Below are positions 45,653 to 56,560 of a DNA stretch of 64,000 bases, in pieces. A program made the translations under genes and the position numbers. The notes under the pieces are model-generated. The model made no database searches. It was given only the letters and a program-made list of their open reading frames with translations, and was not told the DNA's origin. Every line of letters starts with the position of its first letter. The first letter of the stretch is position 1. The DNA lies in contig JARWMV010000236.1 in assembly GCA_030998015.1 (NCBI GenBank), positions 1 to 64,000 on the forward strand, in the 5' to 3' direction. Source of the DNA: Ceratorhiza oryzae-sativae. Its lineage: Eukaryota > Basidiomycota > Agaricomycetes > Cantharellales > Ceratobasidiaceae.

Positions 45653-46365
45653 ACTGGGCACAACCTTACCACTGGAAACTACTAGCAGGTGAACGCACAG
45701 GTATCCTTGCATCCTGGAAGGATTTCAGGAAGGGATTCCTGCATGCTTTTAACAACCCAGTCATAAAGGAAAAGACCATCTGGAAACTAAGGAAATTAAC
45801 GCAAACCAAGAGTGCATTGGATTATGCTACCCAATTCCAGATCCTGATCCAAGAGGTAGACTGGAACCAGGAAGCCCTCAAGGACCAATTCAGGGAAGGG
45901 TTAAAACCCAAAGTACAACAAGAGATCTGAAGGATTGAAGTACTGGCAAATGAAGCTGAAGGTCCATCATATACCTTAGATCAATTAATTGACTTTGCCT
46001 GCAAAATGGATGACATGCAGTTTGCAAACCAGAAAATGAATGCAAGGACCAGCAACTCATCAAATTCAACCTGGGCACCAGCAAAATACAAACAAGGGGG
46101 GAACAAGCCTTCAGGGACCAGCAGCAAACAGGGGAATACCCAAACTAACAACATGGTAAGGATACCAAACAGTGAAAAAGACAGGCAAAGGAAAGAAGGA
46201 CTCTGTATCAAATGTGGTAAATCAGGGCATGTCCTGAAGGACTGCCAAGGCCAGTGGACCTACAACAAAGCTAAGATACAAGGGAAGGCCAGCAGACAAG
46301 TTGAGAAGAAAGCAGCTCTGAGTTGGAAAACTAATTGGTCCTACCACTTCCATGTTGGAGGACCC
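45653..46365 (+). pseudogene. gag: Gypsy-2 copy 2 Gag, second part with zinc knuckle
   Basis: This resumes the gag cut at 31220. Capsid-type sequence (GILASWKDFRKGFLHAF, KSALDYATQFQILIQE) ends at TGA 45928-45930, and another frame holds the nucleocapsid part with CCHC knuckle CIKCGKSGHVLKDC near 46204 and a basic region (KIQGKASRQVEKK). It runs straight into the protease region. Confidence 0.82.
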
Positions 46366-48275
46366 TGATATAACCCCTACCACAGATGTATGTTACCTCA
46401 AGAAGTCTAGTAATCAATCAATAATATACACTATGGTAGAGGGAATCATGGAACCAGCAAAGACACTGATTGACTCAGGATCTTCAACCAACTTCATTGA
46501 TAAGGCCTATTCAAGGGAAAAGGGGATTCTGACCACCCCCCTCAAACACAAGAAATCAATTGTGGCCATTGATGGAAATGAAATCAAGGATGCCATAGAA
46601 GAAAGGGCAGAACTAAATATTGAAGTGGAAGGGAAGACACTGAAATGCTCCCTTTATGTGATGACCCTAGGTGACACAGACATAGTCCTAGGGAAAGAAT
46701 GGCTTGAGGAAGCAGAACCTATCATAGATTGGAAAGACCTTACCATCTCATACCCAGACAAAATCAAGGCAAGGGCAGCAAGTGAAAGCCTACAAATCCC
46801 AGAAGAATTTAGGGATTTTGAAGACCTGTTTGGGGAAGAAGGTTTCCAAGAACTTCCACCCCACTGAGGAAACCTGGACTTCAAAATGGACCTGATCAAG
46901 GGAGCAGAGCTGCCAAAGCCTGCAAAGAGGTACAGTATGTCACCAGCAGAAACAAAGGTGCTCAGGGAGTACCTAGAGGAGGAACTAAGAAATGGAAAAA
47001 TAAGGCCCAGCCAGTCAGTTGTAGCTGCACCCTGTTTCTACATGAACAAAGCAGATGGAGGGCTTAGGTTGGTAGTTGACTACCATAAGTTGAATGACAT
47101 CACCAAGCCAGACAGGTTCCCACTTCCAATTCAAATAGAATTGATTGAGAGGCTGAAGGACACAACCATCTATTCAAAAATGGACATTCAATGGGGGTTC
47201 AACAATATCAGGGTAAAAGAGGGAGACAAATGGAAAACAGCTTTCAGCACAGGAGAAGGCCAGTTTGAATGCTTGGTCATGCCATTTGGAGTAAAAGAAG
47301 GACCAGGAACCTTTACAAGGTTCATGATGGAAAAGTTCTGCAACATAATAGATGATTATGTGGTAATCTACATGGACGATGTACTAGTGTTTTCCAGAAA
47401 CATGGAAGAACATGTACAACATGTCAGGGAAGTGTTAAGAAGAATGAGGGAAAACCACCTCTTCCTCAAACCACACAAATGACAGTTCTTTGTGAAGGAG
47501 GTAAGCTTCATCGGAATTGTCATATCCCCAGAACGGATATTGATGGAAAAGGAAAAAGTAAAGGCAGTACTAGAATGGCCAGAACCTAACACAGTTAAAG
47601 AAGTCCAAGCATTCCTAGGCTTAGTGGGGTTCTATAGAAGGTGGATAGAGAAGTTTAGCACCTTAGCCAAACCCCTCACAGATCTCACTCAAAAAGATGT
47701 CAAATTCCTGTGGGAAAGAAAACAACAAGAAGCATTTGAAGCTATTAAAGAAGCAGTAGCAAGAGAACCAGTCCTAATCCACCCAAACCCAAACAAGCCA
47801 TACATACTGGAAACAGACGCCTCAGGAGTGGCCATGGGGGCGGTACTAAGCCAAAAGGGTGATGACAACCAATTGCATCCAATTGCCTTCCTATTGAAGA
47901 GCTTCACCCCACCAGAGAAAAATTATGACACCTACAACAAGGAGTTGCTTGCAATTGTTAGATCCTTAGAGCACTGGAGGTTATACCTAGAAGGGACAGA
48001 AGAACCTATTGTGATATACACTGACCATAGGAACCTCCAGTACTGGCAAAATGCCCAGATGTGGAATAGAAGGCATGCCAGATGGTATCTCACTCTGGCA
48101 CCCTTCAATTTTCAGATTGTGTATAGGCCAGGGAAACTCTCACAGAAGCCAGACACCCTTTCCAGGAGGAGTGACCATGGGGACACCCCTATGGAACCAC
48201 AGATCATGATTCCAGAAGAAAGGTTCATAGGTTTCAAGGCAGAGGTACAGGGAAACTCCTGGGAGGGAGCTTAAA
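46366..48275 (+). pseudogene. pol: Gypsy-2 copy 2 Pol: protease, RT, RNase H, broken
   Basis: Protease LIDSGSSTNFIDKAYS near 46470. RT from about 46880: VVAAPCFYMNKADGGLRLVV, SKMDIQWGFNNIRV, VMPFGVKEGPGTF and active site YMDD at 47369-47380. Tether and RNase H: LETDASGVAMGAVLSQKGDD, PIVIYTDHRNLQYW, RPGKLSQKPDTLSRR. Breaks are few: TGA at 46865, TGA at 47480 (Cys in copy 1) and a frameshift near 48265. All catalytic residues are retained, so this copy shows the enzyme set of the element well. Confidence 0.9.
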
Positions 48276-48320
48276 GAAGCTCAGGAGGAAGATGAATCTA
48301 TCAGATCCTTAAGGCTGAGC

Positions 48321-49746
48321 ATGGCAAATAAAGAACAACTACCGCCCTCAGTACAGAAGGAATTTAGACAGTATGAAATGAAGGAGGGCCTATTAAGGTA
48401 TGATGATAGGCTCTACATCCCAGATGACAAGGACTTGAGGTTGAGTCTCCTTGAGGAGTGCCATGATGCCCCTGTGGGGGGTCATCAGGGACAAGCCCAA
48501 ACACTAGAATTACTATCAAGGGATTACTACTGGCCAGGAATGAAGGCCCAAGGAAACCGATACGTGGAATCTTGTGAAATGTGTCAAAGAAGCAAAGGAC
48601 ACAAACAAGGCACTCCCCTGAAGCCCTTACCAATCCCATGGAAACCATGGGCAGATGTCGCATATGATTTCATTGTCAAATTACCTGTCTCAAAGGGGTA
48701 CGACAGCATCTTGACAGTTGTAGATTGCTTCTCCTGGCAGGCCCATTTTGTACCATGTCTGGAGAGCACCAATGCAGAAGAACTGGCAGAAATATTCATA
48801 AGGGAGATATGGAGACATCAGGACCCCAGAAACCACTGTCTCAGACTGAGGGCCAACCTTTAACAGCCAATTCCTAAAGGCCCTATACAAGGGAATTGGG
48901 ACAAAGCCCAGATTCTCCACCACCTTCCATCCAGAAACAGATGGACTGTCAGAAAGAACAAATCAATGGGTAGAAGGGTTCTTAAGAACCTTCTGCAATT
49001 ATAGACAAGATGATTGGGTAAAATGGTTACCCATTGCTGAATTCTGCCATAACAACCATGTAAATGCTACCACAGGACAAACCCCATTTGAAATGGTATA
49101 TGGAAAAAACCCAAGATGGGTTGTCTGAGAGGGAGAAGAACTGTCCAAGGCACCTGCTGCAGACAACATGCATAATCAAATGGAAAAGGTATGGGATGAG
49201 GCAAGAGCCTCAATGGAATTACACCAAGAAATGGAAAAGACAGGGAAGGAATTCAAGGTAGGGGACAAGGTTTGGCTGCTCCTAACAAACCTCTCGTCCA
49301 AGAGACCTTCCAAGAAATTGGACAACTGAAAAGGAGGCCCTTTTGAAATCACAGATAAGATCTTGTCCCATGCGTATCACCTGGACCTACCTAAAACCAT
49401 ACACATACACAACATATTCCATGTAAATCTCCTCTTGCCATTCACAGAAGATAAAGACTTCCAAAGAAGGCAGGCCAAACCACCACCAATCATAACAGAA
49501 AAAGGAGAGGAGGAGTATGAGGTGGACCACATTGCAAATTATGAATGGTGGAATGGCAAGCTGTTTTACCAAATCAGATGGAAGGGCTACGACCCAATAG
49601 AAGACACAATGGAACATGCCAGCAAGTTTGCTGACATGAAAGAGGTTCTAAATGACTTGCAAAGGCACTTACCAGATGCACCAATGCCAGTCAAGATGAG
49701 TCAGCACTCAGGTGACTTGAAAGGCAGGCCAAAGAGAACCAAATGA
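48321..49746 (+). pseudogene. pol: Gypsy-2 copy 2 integrase with chromodomain, broken
   Basis: The zinc-binding part has LEECHDAPVGGHQGQ, SRDYYWPGMK and CEMCQRSKG. The core has Asp in VAYDFIVKLP, and the region around the second Asp is degraded (the segment ends IREIWRHQDPRNHC). The Glu region follows after a frameshift near 48850 (ETDGLSERTNQW in another frame). C-terminal part: HAYHLDLPKTIHIHNIFHV, then a chromodomain EEYEVDHIANYEWWNGKLFYQIRWKGYDP (positions about 49510-49600), giving the chromovirus assignment. Ends TGA at 49744. Confidence 0.87.
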
Positions 49747-49817
49747 GGACCTGGAAAGCTTTAAAAAGAGCCATCCAGGATACCTAAGAAAGGCCAGAGC
49801 CCACTCTACCACCTCAC

Positions 49818-50650
49818 TTGCACCACAATACACCTGCAAAACCCCAAAACATGCCTTTCATCACTCACCCAGTTGCACATCCCAACCGTTACATACCACT
49901 TGCTGAAAATCAGGTGGCCCCACTTCAGCAGCCACCCACCACTAGGTGGCCAGCACCCTACCCTGGCAGGGAAAATCATCCCAAACTAGGGATGTACTGC
50001 TCCAGCGTGGAAGATGCCCAGAGGTATGCTGAGTGACTGTTGCCAGGGGCTAACCTAGTGTACATCCCAAAGAAGTTAAGGGATGAAAGGAACTGGATCC
50101 CAGGTTAGGGGTCCTGATATGGCATGGAAGCCGGAAGCCAACAACAAGAAACGCCTTGCTAAGAACACCAATGTATGTCATTGATGATATTTTGGGTCCA
50201 ACAGTCGACATGGTGGCCAAGGCAGCAAGACAACAGAGGAGGGCCACAGGCCAAATGGCAGACAGGGGGGACTGGGAGGTGGAGTGCCAGGCCAAGGCAT
50301 TGTTGGAAGAGTGGAAGTTGACACCAGCCGCACCGTATGTGGGACTGCTCGAAGCAACTACCACTGATGAGATGTTTACTGCTATCAGGACAAAGCAGGC
50401 AAACATGAGCTACTTCTGAAATTGGGTGAAGGTGCACCCAAACAAAAACACCAATTACAACACTGATATGATGAGCCTTATGTCAAGCCTAGAATCACTG
50501 GTCATGGCTGCAGAAGAAGCAAAGCCAGTGATAAAGGAACCCACCCCAGACCCAGCTATGGAGGAAGCCAAACAGGACTGGGACCAGTGGGAAAACAAGC
50601 TTGTTGAAGCTCTGGAGGAGGTGCCACTGTTGGAACCAGCCCCCATATGA
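49818..50650 (+). pseudogene. Gypsy-2 accessory + strand ORF, unknown, broken
   Basis: After the chromodomain a Pro-rich frame (49818-50036, MHHNTPAKPQNMPFITHPV) ends at TGA 50034. A second frame (50156-50650) contains VIDDILGPTVDMVAKAARQQ, a stop TGA at 50417 and an acidic end (DPAMEEAKQDWDQWENK, EALEEVPLLEPAPI). They may be one gene split by a frameshift near 50100. Copy 1 lost this region by deletion, so I cannot check conservation. No recognised domain; the C-terminal half looks helical and acidic. It converges on the - strand gene, the two 3' ends being 81 bp apart. Confidence 0.45.
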
Positions 50651-50731
50651 CCACTTTGCCTCCCATGGATTTTTTCTCAAAATGTATAAGAGTTTTATTT
50701 TACATATCAAACCTAATACATTTTTTACTCT

Positions 50732-51264
50732 CTATTTACATTTGCCCTTGAGGGGCCAGGTATAGGGCTTCTTGCCTTTTTTATCCTTCTTATTGGTCTG
50801 AACAACTGACCAGGTAGTGGGCTGCAGCCAAGGGGCCTCCCTGCCTGGGAAGTCGGCCATGTAGTTCTGGAAACACCCAGAACCAGATGCTGCAAAGGGC
50901 AAAGCCTCATCAAACAAGGGAGCAGAGCCCTCCTCAAAGAATTCAGCAAGAGTGGCCTGGTGAGACTGCTCCTCAAAGGACTTGTAGTCCTGATCAACAA
51001 GCACCCAGACACGCTCAAGGGTGGCCTCATGGGCCTGACCATCAAGGAGGATGCACTCTTCTACAGAACAAGTTAGCAATGTGAGAACAATGAAGAATGA
51101 GCACACGTACCTGGCACCCCACAGAAGAACCAATCCCCAACACCTCCATAGAAGTCTTCAAGGGAGGCATTGCACACGGCATTGCAGTAGGCACAGTACT
51201 CCCCCTCAGGGAGAGACCAGCAGGTGCAGTCAAGGGGATTGTAGTTAAGGGAAACAACACGCAT
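50732..51264 (-). CDS. Antisense intron-containing gene between pol and Rep in Gypsy-2
   Basis: Exon 1 51264-51111, intron 51110-51061 (50 nt, GTACGT...TGCTAAC...CTGTAG with a textbook branch site), exon 2 51060-50732. The splice keeps frame and gives 160 residues without any stop, unusual in this decayed nest. The N-terminal 50 residues are Cys-rich (LDCTCWSLPEGEYCAYCNAV), possibly metal-binding. The middle is acidic (TLAEFFEEGSAPLFDEA), and the C-terminus basic (NKKDKKGKKPYTWPLKGK). It is transcribed away from Rep, sharing a 380-bp intergenic region, an ambisense layout like that of many CRESS-DNA genomes. I do not recognise the protein and do not claim it is a capsid. Confidence 0.6.
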
Positions 51265-51645
51265 AGTAAATCAAAGTCTGGTCAGGTGACACCAACAGAC
51301 ATGTGACCATCTGCCAGAAAACAAACAACAAAGCACAGGAATCACATGACCTAGCCTAGTCACATGAATATATGCTATCCCCTAACTACTGGAGGGGTTG
51401 GAGAGGGGGGACCAACCAAAGTGGAGGAGCAGAGGCCCTGAGCATAGCAAGGAATAAGGCCGATGTGGGGGAACACAGGAAGGGCACCCCTTGGAGATGT
51501 GTCATAACCAGCACAAGCCTGCATCAGGAAACCACGTGATCACAACAACCAGAAAGGGTATATCTAGGGGACGCCTTTGGGGGTAAAAGGGGCTATCATT
51601 TCATGCCCTCCCCACAAGACACATCTACCTCAAAAAACACCAACA
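51265..51645. other. Divergent intergenic region upstream of Rep
   Basis: About 380 bp between the start of the antisense gene and Rep. It holds several CACATG/CACGTG-type sites, a small hairpin (51379-51397) and, near 51552-51600, a segment (GAAAGGGTATATCTAGGGG) retained in copy 1 directly upstream of Rep. It could hold promoters for both genes. No standard CRESS origin nonanucleotide (such as TAATATTAC) is visible. Confidence 0.4.
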
Positions 51646-52932
51646 ATGCTAAGCGAAGATGGCTTGAATGCAGGAACACCCCAGCCAAACAAATCAAGTG
51701 CAGGGCGGAGGTCAGCATTGCCATTGCTGGTGCCCTCAGAATCAAGCTGAGCCCCCTCACCCGCTTCTATGCAGCTTATGCTGATGGATTGCAGGTCCGA
51801 AGAGCTGACTGAAACTGCACAGGCCCCCTGATTCTGTGTCCAGACCAGGGCAGTGCTGCTGACCTGGTCAAAGCTATGTGATCAGCCCTCAAGTGGGCTT
51901 GCCACCTGATATGAGGCATTCTGCCACCACCAGCCCAATCACTGGGCAACCTTAGCTGTGGTTGAACAGCACAACCTGGAGGAGCCAAACTACAACCCGA
52001 CCTGGCCCCTGCACGTCCACACACTCTCCATCAGTCAGGAACAGAAGGGCAGGTGGAACACCCAGAATGTGGGGTTCTGGGACTTCGAGGGGCAACACCC
52101 CAACATATGGCCCAAAGACCTCAAGGATGGGCCAGGAGGCAACCCAGCAAGGGATGCCTTCAACTATCTCTGGAAGGACATCAGAGCTAATGGCAAGGAG
52201 ATAGAGGATTTGATGGTGGGGGACCTCACCTTGGAAAGGTTGGAGGAGATCTTGGTGAAGGGAAAGGGCAGAAAACAGTCAAGGATGGAGGCAGACTTGG
52301 AGGATGGGATGGAGATTGTCACCTTGGCAATGAAACAGGAGTACTACCAGGTGTTCAAGCGCCTCTGCCCCCTCCAGATGGTGATGATGTGGAACTTGGT
52401 ACAAGCATATGCCAAGTACACATACAAGGAAGACTGGGGTTGCATGCCTGCAATCCCTGTGGAGTTAGAGGTCCTGGAAGACCAGGAGCACATCAACCAA
52501 GCAGACAGATGGTTTGCCAACGAGGTCGAGAAGAGGGGAAGAGGGGTGCACCATCGCATCCTGGTGATAGAAGGAGAAACTGGAACAGGGAAAACAGCAT
52601 ATGCACAATCCAAGGGCTGCCACAGCTGGATGTGCAATGTGTGGAATGTGGGCAACTTGTCAGAAGATGCTGACATTTGGATCCTGGATGACATGGTCCA
52701 GTCAAATGGGAAGTACTTGCTCAAGGGCCTGAGCCAGTACAAGGTGGACTTCACAGGCAGGTACATGCACATGAAATCGATGAAGGTATGGCTGACAGTT
52801 ATTCTGGGAAATAGCTGGTCAGCAATCATGAAGTGTTGGTCGGACATAGAGGGGGAAGAAGGAGACTTATGGGTATCAAGAAATGTAGGATGGGTGTATG
52901 CAGGAGGAAAACCATTCTTTGTATTCCCTTAG
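51646..52932 (+). pseudogene. rep: CRESS-DNA-type replication initiator (Rep), better preserved copy
   Basis: One frame of 429 codons from ATG 51646 to TAG 52930. Endonuclease motifs: motif I VLLTWS (51853-51870), motif II HVH (52012-52020), an HPNI block, motif III with catalytic Tyr at 52165-52167 followed two residues later by Lys. Helicase motifs: Walker A GETGTGKT (52573-52596), Walker B DIWILDDM (52672-52695), motif C with Asn in VILGNS (52792-52815). Size and order fit geminivirus-like Rep. In-frame TGA codons at 51748, 51829 and 51907 break the endonuclease half, while everything from 51910 to the end is open, so the helicase half is intact. It lies between the antisense gene and the polypurine tract of Gypsy-2 on the element's coding strand. 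Confidence 0.87.
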
Positions 52933-53066
52933 AATAATTTACTGTATTGTACAACTTCTGCTATGCCCATCCAAACAGTCAGGGCATTCTGAGAAGAAGC
53001 AGACAACTCCTCACCCCTAAATAACCTCCACAACAAAGAAAAGAAAAAACAATCTCATGTAACAAA

Positions 53067-53161
53067 GAGGTTAAGGGGTCTAGCCTGACTCAGCCTGACC
53101 TCATCGAACAATACTGAATCAGCCAAAAGGTCATTGGTTCAAGTCCAGTGCCCTTAACCTC
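53067..53161 (+). other. tRNA-like hairpin after Rep, Gypsy-2 copy 2
   Basis: Same 95-nt unit as 17785-17879, with the 11-bp terminal stem fully conserved. The T-arm-like stem CATTGG/CCAGTG around TTCAAGT pairs over six positions (one G-T). Differences from copy 1 are few and of transition type. Some constraint or recent common origin is implied; an actual tRNA identity is not shown. Confidence 0.4.
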
Positions 53162-53228
53162 CTTGGTGCATGAGATTCCTTTTGCATGAGGATCTAAACC
53201 ATGTCTCAAGGTCCCCCAAGATATGTCC

Positions 53229-53242
53229 AAAGGGGGGGATAA
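53229..53242 (+). other. Polypurine tract, Gypsy-2 copy 2
   Basis: AAAGGGGGGGATAA directly before the 3' LTR, identical to copy 1. Confidence 0.75.
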
Positions 53243-53630
53243 TGTTATGACCCATCAAACGGACATAACAGAGTAACTGAATATTTTTATGGATTTATGG
53301 CATTTTTCCTAAGCAGAACAAGCCATAAACAAGGTCATGTGATCTCAGTGCTTAAACCAGTGCTTATGGTGGTTACCCTGAACTTGCTCCAGCATTTCTC
53401 TCCATTGTTACTTGGAGTGAGGAGCTAGGGCTCTGTGACAAATGCAAATTTGAAAACATGTTTGACACAAACAATTATAAACACTGTTTTCAAACAGTAA
53501 CTCACCATTTGAAACTGGTCACCCTTGAAAGCTGCATGTGACATACTGCCATTAGTTGGCGTAATGCCATTGTGGCAGAGACAACCACATTCATACTTAC
53601 ATTTCACCACCACCTATTCCCCAGCTTCTA

Positions 53631-55249
53631 TTGACAGCAATGCCAGTACCTAGCAGTCAGGGCTCACCAAGCCAAGTGCCAATTGACCCCTGTCTCCTTG
53701 AACTTTTGCGTCACCTTCATACTTTGCCAGTGTCCCTCACAGATCACCTGAGCATTTACCCATTTATTGGCTTTAAACTTGAGAAGCATGATATAGAGCA
53801 CTATGGGTCAGCACAGAGTGCTCTAGACCATAAGCTTAAGCTTATCTTTGGTTCTTGAGTTGAAGGCCATTCAATTGAATTCCAGGGTTGTGGGCAGTCG
53901 CTTGAAGCAATTGTACATACATTTTCAAAATACATAGATGGGGAGGAGGGTGAGAACAGGAATCTATGGTTGTGGGTGAAAGAACTGACAGTTGCAGCAG
54001 CTGAAGCATCGAACCCTGTGAGCATATTTTTGGTGACCAACTGCTAGCACTCTTAGTGCTAATGAAAGAAATAAAATAAAAAATAAAAAAACACTTCAGA
54101 AAGCACAAAATTCACCATTGCCAGACAAGCACAAGTCGCACACTCCACGTCGTAGCCAGAAGTCAAGTTGATTAGTCAAACCCAAGCTTACTGAGTCAAG
54201 CATTCAGGAGGCAAAGGTGAGGAGCGCTATCTGGGTGAGTACAGTATATACATCTGGATGAGATTATGCTCACCCTCCATTTTCCTCAGCCAGTATCCTC
54301 ACAATCCAGCTGACTTGGAGGACAATATGCCTGCTTCAGAATTGGGGCCAGGCCATCAATGCAATGAGCTCCTAGACAAGCTTGTTATTCCTTGTCATTC
54401 AATTATTAATCCATTGCACCTACAAGTTTGTTGTCGAGGCTCTGGCTGTTGTTGGTCTTAGGCTGAACCCAGACAATTGATAAGGGTTCTGCCACATGCA
54501 GCCAGGTGCTCTGGGTTTGATGAGGAGCTGCGCTCAGAAGCAAAGCATCAAGTGGCTTCCCTGTCACTGGCAGCAAAGCTGCAAGACGCTGATGAAAGTG
54601 CAGGCAAGCCAGGAGCTCTAGACAAAACACAAGTGCAGAAAAATAATAAGGTTAATCATGCGTTGCTCAAATGGTTGTGTGATTGCATGATACCGCTGTC
54701 GTCAGTTGACTGCTTCAGGTGGAAGGAGTTCATGAGTGTAATTGATCCTGACACAAGTACTGCATCTGGGACAATGATTGCTGAAAATTTTGTGATGACT
54801 GAAGCAGCATATATACATGAACAGTCCATCAAAACACTATTGCAACAAGAGTGGCTGACACTTTCATTCAATGGCAGAACTACAAGGAAACACGATTCCA
54901 TATATACTGTACATGTTACAACACCTATCTTATGAGAACCATATCTGATGGAAGGAAACAAGTTTTCTGGGGTGTCCCACACTGCAGAGCAGGTATGCGT
55001 TATCCTGCAAAGGGTATGTATGTGCATATTAACCTGCCAGATATATTTCTGACATGTTGGAGACCCTATGCGATATTGGGCCAGAGCATTTTGCATCTGT
55101 TGTCTCTGATAATGTAGGAAACACACAAGCTGCCTGTGCATTAATTGAGACCCAATACCCATGGATTATAGCTCTACAGGATGCCTGTCATCTCCTCAAT
55201 AACACTGCCAAGAACATTGGCAAGCTCAAATATTTTCTCCCTTGCATTT
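53631..55249 (+). pseudogene. hAT-1 transposase, N-terminal and DUF659-like part, broken
   Basis: Fragments in several frames, partly separate exons: 53631-53858, 54258-54461, 54477-54935 and 55054-55249. Recognisable are LKWLCDCMIPLSSVDCFRWKEF, TLSFNGRTTRKHDSIYTVHV and FASVVSDNVGNTQAACALIE, then the conserved QDACHLLNNTAKNIGKLKYF, as in DUF659/hAT transposases of basidiomycetes. One acidic catalytic residue is likely in VVSDN; the usual D in the GWT-type motif reads N. It is cut at 55249 by the solo LTR. Confidence 0.75.
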
Positions 55250-56560
55250 TGTTACGGGTCAGGGTACACTTAAATATCTAGAGCTTAAGCAAATGTAGAT
55301 ATGTTAGTATACACTAATCATACTCAATACTTCTTAGACTAGATTAAGAAGGCTCAAAGTAGTTGCAATGCAATCAAGTAACACTCAAGGTAGTCTTAAT
55401 CTTTCACAGTGTAAACTGACTAATTTATAGGTATAAAGAGCAAGACTACTATGGTCAGGTTCCCTTAGATATCTTAAATGTAGTTCAGCCCTAGTTGCTT
55501 GGACTAACTGATACTGATCTTAATACTAGACTTAAGCAATAGCTTATAGGATAGATGGTGGGCTGCCTAATGTGTGTACTTCCTCAGCTACAGGTACTTA
55601 GATTTCCTCTAATAGCTGGTACTTAATGTCATGCTCAATCAGGCAATATTGTATCCTTATATAACTCTGTATATAAGATACAATGAATCAGACAATATAT
55701 AACTAATATGGTACTTTATTCCTCAGTACTAGTTATATAAGAAATCACACACAGACAAGAGAAATAGAAAGAGAAAAAGGAAACCAATAACCAGTCTGGG
55801 TTGAGTAGAGGAGGAGAGGTGGTCTGGAAGGGCCTCAGAGGAGGTCCTTTTATACCCTGAGGAGGGCATTCCAGAGCCAAATAGATGCATGCATGCCAGT
55901 GCGATCATCAAAAGAGGGTACTGCTATACTTGGGGTACAACCTAGCCCAGTATAGGATATAAGAGTAAAGACAGGGTGTGGATTGAAGGCATTGATGCAT
56001 CTGAGACCTGCTATTGGCTTGTAGATCATATTATCATAGTATATACATGTAATGAAAGGAGGCTACATTTCACTGAGTCATAAAGTGAGTCAGAGAAGCT
56101 TCTGGATCAATTTAGAAAGCTCTCCTGACTCACTGGAGTCATTAGATCTTGATTGATGGTCCAGTAAGACTCTAATGATCTTTGGACCGTTCCGGGGCAA
56201 GGATCTGGTGGATCGCGACGATCTTCGGGCAGCAGATACCGCCGAAGATCAGCTATCGATAGAGCATAAGATCGCTTTGATAGCGTAAGCGGTTGCTGAG
56301 ATATGAGCGGTGCGATGTTGTAATCAATATCTCCTGATAAGAGGAAATATCGCAACCTCAGTATCTCTCTGAGATCTTATCGTAAAATCTTAATAAAATA
56401 TGCGTTGGAGAGCGGGAAATTTGTACTATCTAATGGAACAGAAAATAGTACAATTTGGAGCACATACAAATTCAAGTATTTCACAAATTAATTACAGAGG
56501 CATCGCTTGAGGTTGGCAGAGCAGACTAAATTAATAGAAAAATGTTAGTGATCCATAACA
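55250..56560 (-). mobile_element. Gypsy-1 solo LTR (1311 bp) inside hAT-1
   Basis: A complete Gypsy-1 LTR on the - strand (TGTTATGGATC at 56560, ACCCGTAACA at 55250) flanked by CATTT (55245-55249 and 56561-56565). It keeps the TATA box, AATAAA and hairpin. Many CpGs remain. This insertion post-dates the hAT, which post-dates Gypsy-2 copy 2. Confidence 0.92.
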
